DNA from: DASYAE01 sp036501535
Lineage (GTDB): Bacteria > Actinomycetota > Actinomycetes > Streptomycetales > Catenulisporaceae
Reading direction: 5' to 3'
DNA length: 64,000 nt
Assembly (NCBI GenBank): GCA_036501535.1
Contig: DASYAE010000295.1
Coordinates: 1 to 64,000, forward strand
Numbering within the stretch: position 1 is the first letter of the stretch; the number at the start of each line of letters is the position of its first letter. A program made the translations under genes and the position numbers. Under the pieces are notes generated by a model. That model ran no database searches. It had not been told where the DNA came from and saw only the letters and a list, made by a program, of their open reading frames with translations. Below, in pieces: positions 1-8,486 of this stretch.

Positions 1-2
1 TG

Positions 3-446
3 AACACCACCGCAGAGCAGGCCACTGCGGTCTACGAGCGTGTCGACCAAATGGCGCGTGCTCAGGACGCCGATGACCGCACCTTGGCCCAACGGCGCGC
101 GGATGTGATGTGCGCACAGATCCTGGACACCCCCGACACGAACCCGGGACAGGGTCCTGCCACACCGGCAGCCCTGGTCCAGGTCACGGTCTCGCTCGAA
201 ACACTCCTCGCGCTCAACGCGCAACCCGGCGAGCTGGAACGCTACGGCGCGATCTCCGCGGACACCGCACGAGCACTGGCCATGGCACCAGGCTCACTGT
301 GGCGCTGGCTCGCCTACGACCCGGAGACCGGAACCCTGATCAAGACCTCACCCCGGGTGTACCAGCCAACCGCCGAAGTACGCCGCTTCGTCCAAGCACG
401 CGACCGGGTATGCGCACTCCCCGGCTGCACCCGCCCGGCCTACCCG
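3..446 (+). pseudogene. DUF222 / HNH endonuclease remnant, truncated at both window edge and 3' end
   Basis: The frame is open from the first bases of the window, so the 5' part lies outside. The protein looks like the C-terminal part of the actinobacterial DUF222 (13E12 repeat) HNH nucleases: a helical segment, then ARDRVCALPGCTRPAY, which is the start of the HNH zinc-ribbon-like motif. Members normally continue with a DLDHT-type histidine core. Here homology stops at about position 446 and the frame runs on as Arg-rich noise to a stop at 614, inside the next gene's antisense. The catalytic histidines are therefore missing. A long hairpin begins exactly where homology stops. I infer a dead remnant of a multicopy mobile-like nuclease family. 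Confidence 0.72.
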
Positions 447-488
447 ACCGCGGAGCCGGCTCTGGTCGGCGCCGGTTCCGCGGTCGGG
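443..488. terminator. Long GC hairpin at the 3' ends of the HNH remnant and the minus-strand secreted gene
   Basis: An 18-bp stem (443-460 with 471-488, one mismatch) closes a 10-base loop. It lies 14 bases beyond the stop of the minus-strand gene that ends at 502, so it most likely terminates that gene. No T tract follows, which is common in actinomycetes. It also marks the breakpoint of the truncated HNH gene. Confidence 0.6.
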
Positions 489-501
489 CTGGTCGGGTGC
501 C

Positions 502-1629
502 TCAGCCGGCGGTGGTGGACAGGACCGCGGGCAGCGTGTCGCCGTTCGGCGGCCACGAGAGCCCGGCGAACCAGACCGCGCCGGTGGACAGCGCGTAGCC
601 GCCCGCGTTGGTGAACTCGTTGATGCTCGCCGGCACCGTGGTCGTGCTCCATGACGAGCCGTTGTAGTGCGCCAGCGACAGTGTGCTGTTGATGTAGACG
701 CCTGCGACCCACACGTCGGTCGGTGAGACCGCGGCCAGTGCCTCGCCCTGTCCGACCTCGTACTGTGTGCTCACCGTCCAGGCGGTGCCGTTGTAGTGCA
801 GCACGCTGCCGTCTGTGGCCAGCGCCCAGGCGGAGGTCGGGGAGAGCGCGTCTACGTCTACGAGGCCGGATTCATCGGGTACTGCGACCTCGGTCCAGGC
901 GCTGCCGTTGTAGCGCTCGAGGACCGACTGCACGGTTCGGGTGCCGCTGTAGCCGGCGCTGGTGGCCTCACCGGCGATCCAGATGTCGCTCGCCGAGTCG
1001 CCGGAGATGGCGCCCATCGTCAGGTTGAGTGTGGTGCTGAACGGTGTGGCGTACTGGGTCCAGGCGGTGCCGTCCCAGTGCGTCACCAGCGCGGTCTCGC
1101 TTGTCGAGCCGTTCAGTGCGGCGGCGCCGACGGCCCATGCGTTCGTCGGCGAGAACGCCTTGACGTGGTCTAGGGACATGTAAGGGATCGTGGACGGCAG
1201 TGGCATGGCCTGCCATGCTTTTCCGGTCCACTGGTAGGCCAGCGCTGCGGGCAGCCAGCTGCCCGAGGCGTTGAGCACGGCGTTGCCCACGGCGATCGCG
1301 TCGCCGCTCGGGTCTGCGCTCACGCCGGTGAACTGGCATGAGCTCTCGAATACGTTGCACGGACCGGACGGCATCGCGCTCTGGGTCCACGCGGAGCCGT
1401 TCCAGTGGTCGACGAGCATCGTGCCGCTGTCGCCGCCGACTCCCCACGCGTTGCTCGCCGAGGTTCCGGCGATCTGCGCGAGCGGGGCGTACGGGACGTT
1501 GTCCACGGCGGTGTACGGCGGGCTCGCGACGCTCCACGTCGCGGCGTTCGCGGTTCCGGCGGCGCAGACCAGCGCCAGCGCGGCCCCGCCCGCGGCGAGC
1601 GTCCAACGTGCTGTGTTAGTGGGCTTCAT
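502..1629 (-). CDS. Secreted repeat (beta-propeller-like) protein
   Basis: A 375-residue exported protein of unknown function. The start at 1629 is chosen because GGGAGGGG precedes that ATG at the right distance and the next residues form a classical signal peptide (MKPTNTARWTL, an Ala/Leu-rich core, cleavage after TANA). The mature part has about six or seven repeats of 45-55 residues, each with an aromatic motif such as HWNGSAWTQ, HWDGTAWTQ, RYNGSAWTEV or HYNGTAWTV. The repeats look like blades of a beta-propeller, as in sialidase/WD40-like secreted proteins, but no sialidase Asp-box (SxDxGxTW) is seen. It is likely an extracellular binding protein. The hairpin at 443-488 probably terminates it. 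The Ser/Thr kinase gene lies upstream on the same strand, 145 bases away. Confidence 0.8.
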   Translation of the reverse strand: MKPTNTARWTLAAGGAALALVCAAGTANAATWSVASPPYTAVDNVPYAPLAQIAGTSASNAWGVGGDSGTMLVDHWNGSAWTQSAMPSGPCNVFESSCQFTGVSADPSGDAIAVGNAVLNASGSWLPAALAYQWTGKAWQAMPLPSTIPYMSLDHVKAFSPTNAWAVGAAALNGSTSETALVTHWDGTAWTQYATPFSTTLNLTMGAISGDSASDIWIAGEATSAGYSGTRTVQSVLERYNGSAWTEVAVPDESGLVDVDALSPTSAWALATDGSVLHYNGTAWTVSTQYEVGQGEALAAVSPTDVWVAGVYINSTLSLAHYNGSSWSTTTVPASINEFTNAGGYALSTGAVWFAGLSWPPNGDTLPAVLSTTAG

Positions 1630-1774
1630 CACCCCTCCCGGTGGCAGCCGGCTCCGGCTCCCGCCGGAGCCTGCCGCCATAACGGGCCGAGGGGGCCGCC
1701 GGTTCAGCGCAGGGGCGCACGAATTCGGCGGTGCAACCGACAGGCTGTAAGTTGCCGCCGCATGCTGCGCGTCG

Positions 1775-3445
1775 CTACTGACTGCAGTAGGGCAGGCCCG
1801 GCTCGGGTGAGTCGTTGCTCCCGCCGGCCAGGTCGACTGCCGAGACCCAGCCGAAGGTGCCCTGGTCAGACTGGGCCCAGGCCCACCACAGATTGTCGAA
1901 GCCGGCGTGGGTGTACTCGGCGCCTGAGGATTGGCAGTAGAACGTCTGGTTGCCGCCGGCCAGCATGCCGGCCTGGTTCTGGCTCGAGGGCTGATACACC
2001 GGGGCGCCGCCGGTGCGGCCGACGAAGCAGGCGAACACGCCGTCTTGGGCCTTCTTGCAGCCGTCGCCCGGCGCCACCTGGCCGGAGCGGCGGTACGGGG
2101 CGGTCGGCGCGGGCGGGGTCAGGCCCATCTCGAAGCCCGCCGCCATCATCGCAGGACTCGATGGTGCCATCGACGCCGGTGCCGACGAGGCTGCTGCTGA
2201 TGGCGCCGCGCCTTTGCCCGCACCGGCCGAGGCGGTGTTCGATGACGGGCCGCCGGCCATGGTCTGGTCCGGCGCGCCGGAGGAGGTAGGGCTCGAGCCG
2301 AACTGGCGGTCCGCTACCACGGCGAGCACCAGGGCGGCCGCGACGCAGACGACGAGGGTGGCCGGGCGCCAGCGGCTGCGCCGGCCGGTGCCGGTGGCGG
2401 AACCGGCGGTGCCGGGGCGGGGCCGGAACCGGAATCGCCGCGGCCCGGCGAGATCCTGGGTCGGCTCGCCCAGCGCCGCCGGGTCGCCGGATTCGGCCAG
2501 CGCGCCACCGGCGTCCCGGCCGGCCCGGTTCGCGGATCCGGCCAGCAGCTCGGCGGTGGCCAGCGCCAGGTCCGCCGGGTAGGCCCGGGCCAGCGACTCA
2601 AGCCGGGCGGAGACCACCGCCACCGACGTCGGCCGGTCCGCGGGGTCCTTGGCCAGCAGCCAGCAGACCAGCTGGTCCACCTCGGCCGGGATCTCCGGGT
2701 CGCGCGTGCGCATCGGCGGGGCCTGCTGGTGCAGATGGCGGTCCAGCACCAGCAGGTCATCCGCCTCCGGGAACGGCGGCTGACCGGTGAGCAGCTCGTA
2801 GAGGACGCAGCCGAGCGAGTAGAGGTCCGAGCGCGGGCCGGCCTCACCGCCCGAGATCCGCTCCGGTGCCAGATACGAGGCGGAGCCCACGTTCGGCTCG
2901 TCCAACGCCAGCGAGATCGTGGCGTCCGGCGCGCGCACGAAGCCGGCGACGCAGAAGTCGAGCACCTTCACCACGCCGTCGTGCGTGATCATGATGTTGG
3001 TCGGCTTCACGTCCCGGTGCACCACGCCGACCGCGTGCGCAGCGCCGAGCGCCCGGCTGACCTGCAGTCCGATCGAGACCGCGGCGCCGATCGGCATCGG
3101 CCGGGCGCCGCCCTTGAGCTCGGCCAGATCGAGCCCCGAGACCAGCTCCATCACCAGGAACCGGTGCCGCAGATGCTCGCCCTGGTCGTAGACGGTCACC
3201 ACGTTGGGGTGGTTGATCCGGGCCAGCGCGATCGCCTCGCGCACGAACCGGTCGGCCAGGGCCAGGTCGGTCGGCCCGGGGGTGTCCGCGATGAGCTTGA
3301 CGGCGACGTCGCGGCTCAGGCGCTCGTCCCAGGCCGCCCACACCTCGCGCGAGCCGGCCAGTCCGAGCCAGCGGGTGAGCCGGTAGCGCCCGGCGATCAG
3401 GGTGCCGCTCTGCACGAGCTGCCAGTCGTGCTCGATCTGAGCCAC
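1775..3445 (-). CDS. Membrane-anchored Ser/Thr protein kinase (PknB-like) with DFC motif
   Basis: A 556-residue Hanks-type kinase. GTG at 3445 is chosen: AAGGGAG precedes it and the kinase fold starts about 20 residues later. The longer frame upstream is Pro/Arg-rich and enters the next gene. Visible parts are the VAIK-like lysine (K50), HRDVKPTN (D145, N150) and an APE-like APER at about 193-196. Two motifs are off consensus: the Gly-rich loop reads WLGLAGSREVW, and the metal-binding DFG is DFC (163-165). D163 is kept, so activity is plausible but may be altered. One membrane helix (about 362-378) precedes a Ser/Ala/Pro-rich linker and an extracellular domain of about 120 residues with four Cys, which could form two disulfides. 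I infer a wall or envelope stress sensor kinase. No phosphatase gene is adjacent. Confidence 0.88.
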   Translation of the reverse strand: MAQIEHDWQLVQSGTLIAGRYRLTRWLGLAGSREVWAAWDERLSRDVAVKLIADTPGPTDLALADRFVREAIALARINHPNVVTVYDQGEHLRHRFLVMELVSGLDLAELKGGARPMPIGAAVSIGLQVSRALGAAHAVGVVHRDVKPTNIMITHDGVVKVLDFCVAGFVRAPDATISLALDEPNVGSASYLAPERISGGEAGPRSDLYSLGCVLYELLTGQPPFPEADDLLVLDRHLHQQAPPMRTRDPEIPAEVDQLVCWLLAKDPADRPTSVAVVSARLESLARAYPADLALATAELLAGSANRAGRDAGGALAESGDPAALGEPTQDLAGPRRFRFRPRPGTAGSATGTGRRSRWRPATLVVCVAAALVLAVVADRQFGSSPTSSGAPDQTMAGGPSSNTASAGAGKGAAPSAAASSAPASMAPSSPAMMAAGFEMGLTPPAPTAPYRRSGQVAPGDGCKKAQDGVFACFVGRTGGAPVYQPSSQNQAGMLAGGNQTFYCQSSGAEYTHAGFDNLWWAWAQSDQGTFGWVSAVDLAGGSNDSPEPGLPYCSQ

Positions 3446-3524
3446 GGAAGGACTCCCTTCGGGTGCCGTCCCCGGCGCCGACGTACCGGGTGGTGGCCAA
3501 CCACGAGCGCGCGGCCGGGTCGGT

Positions 3525-4754
3525 TCAACGCGTGCGGGGCCGATAGCCCTCCGCTTGGCCGGACCGCGCGGCATCGGCGGCATCGGCGGCCCAGGCGGCC
3601 AGGCCGGCTTCGCAGAGCACGAGGTCGAGTGCGGAGGCGGCCGCGCCGGTCAGCGCGCCGTCCTCGCCGAGCGCGGCGGTGTGCAGCGGAGTCGGCTCGA
3701 GCCGGCGGAAGGCCATCAGCCCGCGCAGGTATGCATCCTCGAACTCGGGTTCGGCGGCGGCGCGGATCGGGCCGGCCAGGCCGCCGAGCGTGACCACGTC
3801 GGGGGCGTGGGCGTTGACCAGGCCGGCGATCCCCGCGGCCAGGGCGGCGGCGACCCGGCGCGTCGCAGCCCTCGCATGATCGTCGCGGGCCGCGTCGGCC
3901 AGCACCGCGCGGGCGAACCGGCGCGGGTCGGCCGGCGGCGGCGCGCCGAGGTGCCGGGCCAGGGCCCGGCCGTCGACCTCCAGGTCCCAGCAGCCGTGCG
4001 CGCCGCACGGGCATCGCAGGCTTCGATCACCGAGCGGCAGGTGGCCGTACTCCCCGCCGGCGCCGCCGGATCCGCTGATCGGGACCCCGTCGACGACCAG
4101 GACGCCGCCGATGCCGACCTCGACGGTCAGGTGCAGCACGGTCTGCGCGCCACGCCCGGCGCCGGTGCGCGCCTCGGCGACCCCGGCCAGCGTGGCATCG
4201 TTGCCGACCAGCAGGGGCGGCGCCGCATCGGGCAGGATCCGGGTGAAGTCGACCGGCCCCCAGCCCATCGCGGCGGCCTGCTCGAGCCGGCCGCGGCGCA
4301 CCGTTCCGGCCACGGCGACGGACACGGCGCGCAGCCGATGCCCGTAGCGGCGGCGCAGATCACGCAGCGTCGCAGCGATCTGCAGGAGGACGGCGTCGGC
4401 CTCGCGGCTCGCATGCCGTTCCGTGGCCACGTGATCGAGCGTGCCGTCCAGCTGCGCGACGGCGCACCGCCAATCTTCATAGCGGATGTCGATCGCGGCG
4501 ACCACCGGCCCGCGCGGATGCGGGCGCAGCGTCGTGGTCGGGCGGCCGCGCCCGGAGATCGGCGCGGGGGTCTCCACCAGCAGGTCGTGCGAGCGCAGCC
4601 GGGCGGCGATCTCGGTGGCCGAGCCGCTGCCGAGGCCGAGCCGGCGGGCCGCCTCGGCGCGGGTGAGCCCGGGCTGGCGGCGCACCTCCTCCAGCAGGTC
4701 GAGCGCGAGGTGCCAGCGGGTCTCGCGGCGGCCGGCCGAGGTCGGACCTGTCAC
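3525..4754 (-). CDS. ROK-family transcriptional repressor
   Basis: A 409-residue NagC/XylR-type ROK protein. GTG 4754 is used because AGGGGAG lies 8-10 bases upstream and the N-terminus then begins with a winged helix (LDLLEEVRRQPGLTRAEAARRLG...). The ROK sugar-kinase-like fold follows, with the zinc motif CPCGAHGCW, where a final Glu or Asp after C-W is usual, and EYGHLPL just before it. Proteins of this type bind a sugar or sugar phosphate and repress neighbouring catabolic genes. It is divergent from a HAD phosphatase, with only 79 bases between the starts, and a 6-bp inverted repeat sits in that gap. The pair probably forms one sugar-phosphate-responsive unit. The effector is unknown. Confidence 0.88.
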   Translation of the reverse strand: MTGPTSAGRRETRWHLALDLLEEVRRQPGLTRAEAARRLGLGSGSATEIAARLRSHDLLVETPAPISGRGRPTTTLRPHPRGPVVAAIDIRYEDWRCAVAQLDGTLDHVATERHASREADAVLLQIAATLRDLRRRYGHRLRAVSVAVAGTVRRGRLEQAAAMGWGPVDFTRILPDAAPPLLVGNDATLAGVAEARTGAGRGAQTVLHLTVEVGIGGVLVVDGVPISGSGGAGGEYGHLPLGDRSLRCPCGAHGCWDLEVDGRALARHLGAPPPADPRRFARAVLADAARDDHARAATRRVAAALAAGIAGLVNAHAPDVVTLGGLAGPIRAAAEPEFEDAYLRGLMAFRRLEPTPLHTAALGEDGALTGAAASALDLVLCEAGLAAWAADAADAARSGQAEGYRPRTR

Positions 4755-4781
4755 CGGGGCGGCTCCCCTGTCTCGATGAGC

Positions 4782-4811
4782 GAGTATGCTCGATGGACGA
4801 GGATAATACTC
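4782..4811. promoter_or_regulatory. Candidate ROK operator in divergent gap
   Basis: GAGTAT (4782-4787) and ATACTC (4806-4811) form a perfect inverted repeat spaced by 18 bases, so the two half-sites lie on about the same DNA face. The site lies between the divergent ROK and HAD starts. The assignment is inferred from position and symmetry. Confidence 0.45.
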
Positions 4812-4833
4812 CAGGATCTGGTCAGGGGACGTT

Positions 4834-5472
4834 ATGCAGCTGTCCGGAACGGCGGCCGTGCTCTTCGACATGGACGGCACTCTGGTCGACTCGGACGCGG
4901 CCGTCGAGCGGTCGTGGATCAGCTGGGCGAGCGAATACGGGGTCGATCCGGCCGCGTTCCTCGACTCCAGCCACGGCTTCACCTCCGCGCACACGGTCGC
5001 CCGGGTCTTCCCGCAGTTCGACGCCGAGCAGGTGGCGGCGGCCGCGGCGCGACAGCTCGAATTCGAGTACGTCGACCTGGCGGACGTCGTTCCGACGCAG
5101 GGTGCGCATACGCTGCTCGCCCTGCTGCGAACGCTCGGCCTGCCCTGGGCCGTGGTGACCAGCGCCGACCGCCGCCTGGCCGCCGCCCGACTGGGCGCCG
5201 CGGGAATCGCCCCGTCCACTCTGGTGACCTGTGAGGACGTGCCGCTCGGCAAACCGGACCCGGCGGGCTACCTGCTGGCCGCGAAGCTGCTCGGCGTCGA
5301 GCCCGAGCACTGTCTCGTGGTCGAGGACGCGCAGCCCGGCGCCGAGGCCGGGCGCGCCGCGGGGGCGGGACTGGTCGCGACGCTCAAGGGCGTGCCGGGC
5401 GAGCTCCCGATCGGCAGCCTGGCGCAGCTCGCCGACCTGCTGGCCGCGGCGAAAATCGATCCCTACCTGTAG
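4834..5472 (+). CDS. HAD-IA family phosphatase (sugar-phosphatase / beta-phosphoglucomutase-like)
   Basis: A 212-residue cytosolic HAD hydrolase. The start at 4834 has AGGGGAC upstream. Motif I is FDMDGTLVDSD with nucleophile D12 and acid/base D14. Motif II is the TS of VVTSADRRL. Motif III is the lysine of GKPDPAGYLLAA, and motif IV is VVEDAQPGAEAGRAAG. A helical cap sits between motifs I and II (subclass IA). Closest relatives in general include sugar-phosphate phosphatases such as glycerol-3-phosphate or 2-deoxyglucose-6-phosphate phosphatases. Divergence from a ROK regulator supports a sugar phosphate as substrate, but the exact substrate cannot be told. Confidence 0.88.
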   Translation: MQLSGTAAVLFDMDGTLVDSDAAVERSWISWASEYGVDPAAFLDSSHGFTSAHTVARVFPQFDAEQVAAAAARQLEFEYVDLADVVPTQGAHTLLALLRTLGLPWAVVTSADRRLAAARLGAAGIAPSTLVTCEDVPLGKPDPAGYLLAAKLLGVEPEHCLVVEDAQPGAEAGRAAGAGLVATLKGVPGELPIGSLAQLADLLAAAKIDPYL

Positions 5473-5648
5473 CCGCCACGGCCTCGCGACGGCACGAAGC
5501 AGATCGCCAGCGCGGACCACGGATCGGCGCCGATCGCGCGCAGTGCGCAGAACACGACGATCAGCGCCGCCGCGTTGACGGCTCCGCGGATCACGGCGCA
5601 GCGCCACCCGCCGCACCAGCGCGCTGGAATCAGCCTGCTAATAATCAT
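5463..5648 (-). CDS. Small membrane protein (61 aa), hypothetical
   Basis: A 61-residue ORF antisense to the very end of the HAD gene (10-base overlap). It starts with MIISRLIPARW and contains one hydrophobic stretch (AAALIVVFCALRAIGA) that could span a membrane, followed by a short basic tail. The reason to take it seriously is the leader: GGAAGGAGAAGGGA lies just upstream of the ATG, a strong ribosome-binding site in a region with no other gene. No family is recognised. The alternative is chance coding, since GC-rich DNA gives many open frames. Confidence 0.45.
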   Translation of the reverse strand: MIISRLIPARWCGGWRCAVIRGAVNAAALIVVFCALRAIGADPWSALAICFVPSRGRGGYR

Positions 5649-5853
5649 GGCAATTCCCTTCTCCTTCCTGGGGATCGGACCAACGGCTCCGACACTCAGC
5701 GACGCTACGGGCGCGGCTGAACCGGCAGAATGCGCCTGGCTCCCGAGGCGGGGTGGGGCTAGGCCCACCCCGGCTCGGTGGCTGAGGGCACTGTGTCGCC
5801 CGGCCTCGCCGGTCCAGACTGGAGACGGCAAGGGGCAAGGGAGGTGCTGCGGA

Positions 5854-7863
5854 ATGCGGATCGAGGACAGCGTCGAACCGGTCGACGACCGGCGTGGCGC
5901 CGACCGCGGCGGCGGCAGCGGTGGCGGCAGCAGTGGCGGCAGCAGTGGCGGCCATGGCAGGGCGGTCCTGCGCGGGCTCGCGCTGTTCGCGCTCGGCCCG
6001 GTGAAGGCGGTGCTGCTCGCGGTGCACGCGGCGGCGCTGCTCACCCTGGCGGTCGGCCTCACCGTCGTCTTCCAGCAGGTCGCCGTGCGCAGCCGCGGCC
6101 TGGCGAACCTGGCCCGGCGGCTGGCCGGTGCCTGGTCCGGCACCCCGATCCCGGTGCCCTATCTGCCGGAGCCGCCCGCGCCGGACCGCGGGCTGGAGGG
6201 AATCCACCGCTCGCCGGACGCCTGGCACTTCCACTCGACGCCGACCTGGCTGTGCATGGAGCGCCGGATCCGCTGGGTCTGGAACGACTCGGCCACCTGG
6301 CGCGACCTGCTCTGGCTGCTGCTCGATCCGCTGGTCGGCGGGATGCTGGCGGTGTTGCCCGCGGCGCTGATCGGCTACGGCGTCAGTGGCCTGGTTCCGC
6401 AGCTGCCGTGGCATCGGTTCACCGGCCTCGGCTCGCTCGGCCCGATAGGTGTGGTCTTTGCGGTGTCGTGCATCGCAGTGGGCTGGCTGATCGCGCCGCG
6501 CGTGCTGCGACTGCACGGCGCGTGGACGAAGCTGCTTCTCGGCCCGGCCTCTGCCACGGCGGTGGTGCGGGGGCAGGCCCGGCGGCGCCGGCTGACCGAC
6601 GGCGGCCGCGCGGCGGCGGACTGCATGGTCTTCGGACTGCTCTCGCCGCTGACGCTGCCGTTCTTCACGGTGAGCCTGTGCTCCATGCTGGCCGGCCCGC
6701 GCGCCGTGGCGAGTGTGCTCGCTGAGATCAGGCTGATGCCGAACCTCTTCCGGCAGCTGGGCCGGGACCGGTGCGGCCTCGACCTGCCGAGCCCCTACCT
6801 GCCGCGCCCCGCCTCGGCACAAGACCCCGAACCCCCCGGCGGACGTCCGCCGGCGCTGCGGGACCCGGCCACCTGGCGGGACCTGGCCTGGCTCGGCTGC
6901 CAGCCGATCATCGGCGTGGTGCTGCTGCCGCTGCTGGTGCCCGGCGCGCTGATGCTCTACGGGATCTGGGGGATGGTGCTGCCCGGCGTCGAGGCGCTGT
7001 GCGGCGCCGAGGCCGCGCCGGGCTACGGCGAGCTGTTCGGCTCGGTCCCGGCCGGGATCGCCGGCGGGGTCGCGATGCTCTTCGCCGGCCCGCTGATCGC
7101 GCCGGGCCTGCTGCGCCTGCACAACCGGTGGCTGCCGGTGCTGCTGCGGCCGACGGCGAAGTCCGAGCTGCTGCTGGAGAAGGAGCGGCTGGCCGCGCGG
7201 GTCGACGAGCTGACGGTGAGCCGGGCCGACGCCACCGACACGCAGGCGGCCGAGGTGCGCCGGATCGAGCGCGACCTGCACGACGGCACGCAGGCCCGGC
7301 TGGTCGCGATGGGCATGACGCTCGGCGCGGTCGAGGCGCTGATCGACCGCGATCCGGCGGCGGCCAAACGGCTGGTCGCGCAGGTGCGGGACAACTCCGC
7401 GACGGCCCTTTCCGAGCTGCGCGGCCTGGTGCGCGGCATCCATCCGCCAGTGCTCGCCGAGCGCGGCCTGGTCGACGCGATCCGCGCGCTGGCCCTGGAC
7501 AGCCCGCTGGATGTGCAGGTCGCAGCGGTCTTCGACGGCGGTGCCGAGGCGCCGGTCGAATCAGCGGTCTACTTCGCGGTCGCGGAGCTGCTGACGAACG
7601 CGGTGCGGCACTCGGGCGCCGACCGGGTGTGGATCGACCTGCGGCACATCGACGGCGTGCTGCGCGTCACCGTGGTCGACGACGGCGAGGGCGGCGCGGA
7701 TCCGCAGCGCGGCAGCGGGCTGAGCGGCATCGAGCGGCGACTGGGGACCTTCGACGGTAGGGTCGCGGTGAGCAGCCCTCGGGGCGGTCCGACACTGGTG
7801 ACGATGGAGCTGCCATGCGCGTTGTCCTCGCCGAGGACCTCTACCTCCTCCGGGACGGCCTGA
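5854..7863 (+). CDS. Two-component sensor histidine kinase (HisKA_3) with duplicated membrane sensor region
   Basis: A 669-residue membrane kinase. ATG 5854 is chosen for GGGAGGTG upstream; the longer frame upstream has no such signal. A Gly/Ser-rich N-tail is followed by two copies of a membrane sensor unit. Each copy has hydrophobic helices, a segment with a PYLP motif (VPYLPEPPAP and SPYLPRPA), an (S/P)ATWRDL(L/A)WL motif and more helices. Next come a short coiled coil, the dimerisation helix with phospho-acceptor His in ERDLHDGTQARL, and an HATPase_c domain (N box ELLTNAVRHSGA, DDGEGG, GSGLSGIERRLG). The architecture is that of NarL-type actinobacterial kinases. The last 49 bases overlap the response-regulator gene, so the two are translationally coupled partners. 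The signal sensed is unknown. Confidence 0.92.
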   Translation: MRIEDSVEPVDDRRGADRGGGSGGGSSGGSSGGHGRAVLRGLALFALGPVKAVLLAVHAAALLTLAVGLTVVFQQVAVRSRGLANLARRLAGAWSGTPIPVPYLPEPPAPDRGLEGIHRSPDAWHFHSTPTWLCMERRIRWVWNDSATWRDLLWLLLDPLVGGMLAVLPAALIGYGVSGLVPQLPWHRFTGLGSLGPIGVVFAVSCIAVGWLIAPRVLRLHGAWTKLLLGPASATAVVRGQARRRRLTDGGRAAADCMVFGLLSPLTLPFFTVSLCSMLAGPRAVASVLAEIRLMPNLFRQLGRDRCGLDLPSPYLPRPASAQDPEPPGGRPPALRDPATWRDLAWLGCQPIIGVVLLPLLVPGALMLYGIWGMVLPGVEALCGAEAAPGYGELFGSVPAGIAGGVAMLFAGPLIAPGLLRLHNRWLPVLLRPTAKSELLLEKERLAARVDELTVSRADATDTQAAEVRRIERDLHDGTQARLVAMGMTLGAVEALIDRDPAAAKRLVAQVRDNSATALSELRGLVRGIHPPVLAERGLVDAIRALALDSPLDVQVAAVFDGGAEAPVESAVYFAVAELLTNAVRHSGADRVWIDLRHIDGVLRVTVVDDGEGGADPQRGSGLSGIERRLGTFDGRVAVSSPRGGPTLVTMELPCALSSPRTSTSSGTA

Positions 7864-8486
7864 CCCACCTGCTCACCGCGCACGGCTTCGAGATCGCGGC
7901 CGCGGTGGCCAGCGGTCCGGAGTTGCAGCGGGCGCTGGTCGAGCAGGACCCCGACGTGGCGGTGGTGGACGTGCGGCTGCCGCCGACGTTCACCGACGAG
8001 GGCCTTCAGGCGGCGCTCTACGCGCGCAGGCGCAGGCCGGGCCTGCCGGTGCTGGTGCTCTCCCAGCATGTCGAGCAGCTCTATGCGCGCGAGCTGCTGG
8101 CGGACGGGACCGGGGCGATCGGCTATCTGCTCAAGGACCGGGTGTTCAACGCGGAGCAGTTCGTCGACGCGGTACGCCGGGTGGCCGAGGGCGGCACGGC
8201 GATGGACCCCGAGGTGATCGCGAAGCTGTTGGCCAGCACCGCGCGCAGCGAGCCGCTGGCGGCGCTCTCGCCGCGCGAGCGCGAGGTGCTGGCGCTGATG
8301 GCGGAGGGATGCTCGAACGCTGCGATCGCGGCCCGGCTGTACGTCAGCGAGGGCGCGGTCGGCAAGCACTCGGCGAGCATCTTCGGCAAGCTCGGCATCG
8401 GCCAGTCGGACGACACGAACCGCCGGGTGCTGGCCGTGCTCGCATATCTCAATGGCACTCCGCGGCATAGCGGCCAAACGTCCTAG
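7815..8486 (+). CDS. LuxR/NarL-type response regulator
   Basis: A 223-residue partner of the preceding kinase. The receiver domain has the acidic pair E7 and D8, phospho-acceptor D52 (VVDVRLPP) and the switch lysine in YLLKDRV. The C-terminal LuxR-type HTH reads LSPREREVLALMAEG...NAAIAARLYVSEGAVGKH, a standard NarL/FixJ pattern. It starts inside the kinase gene and ends convergently on helD, sharing four bases with its stop. Its targets may include its own operon, but none can be seen. Confidence 0.93.
   Translation: MRVVLAEDLYLLRDGLTHLLTAHGFEIAAAVASGPELQRALVEQDPDVAVVDVRLPPTFTDEGLQAALYARRRRPGLPVLVLSQHVEQLYARELLADGTGAIGYLLKDRVFNAEQFVDAVRRVAEGGTAMDPEVIAKLLASTARSEPLAALSPREREVLALMAEGCSNAAIAARLYVSEGAVGKHSASIFGKLGIGQSDDTNRRVLAVLAYLNGTPRHSGQTS

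Noticed and set aside
3446..3583. N-terminal extension of the Ser/Thr kinase
   Set aside because: Pro/Arg-rich, overlaps the ROK gene end, and GTG 3445 has the better ribosome-binding site.
5638..7443. 601-residue open frame on the minus strand
   Set aside because: Lies fully antisense to the histidine kinase and is Gln/Arg/Gly-rich without domains; a GC-bias shadow.
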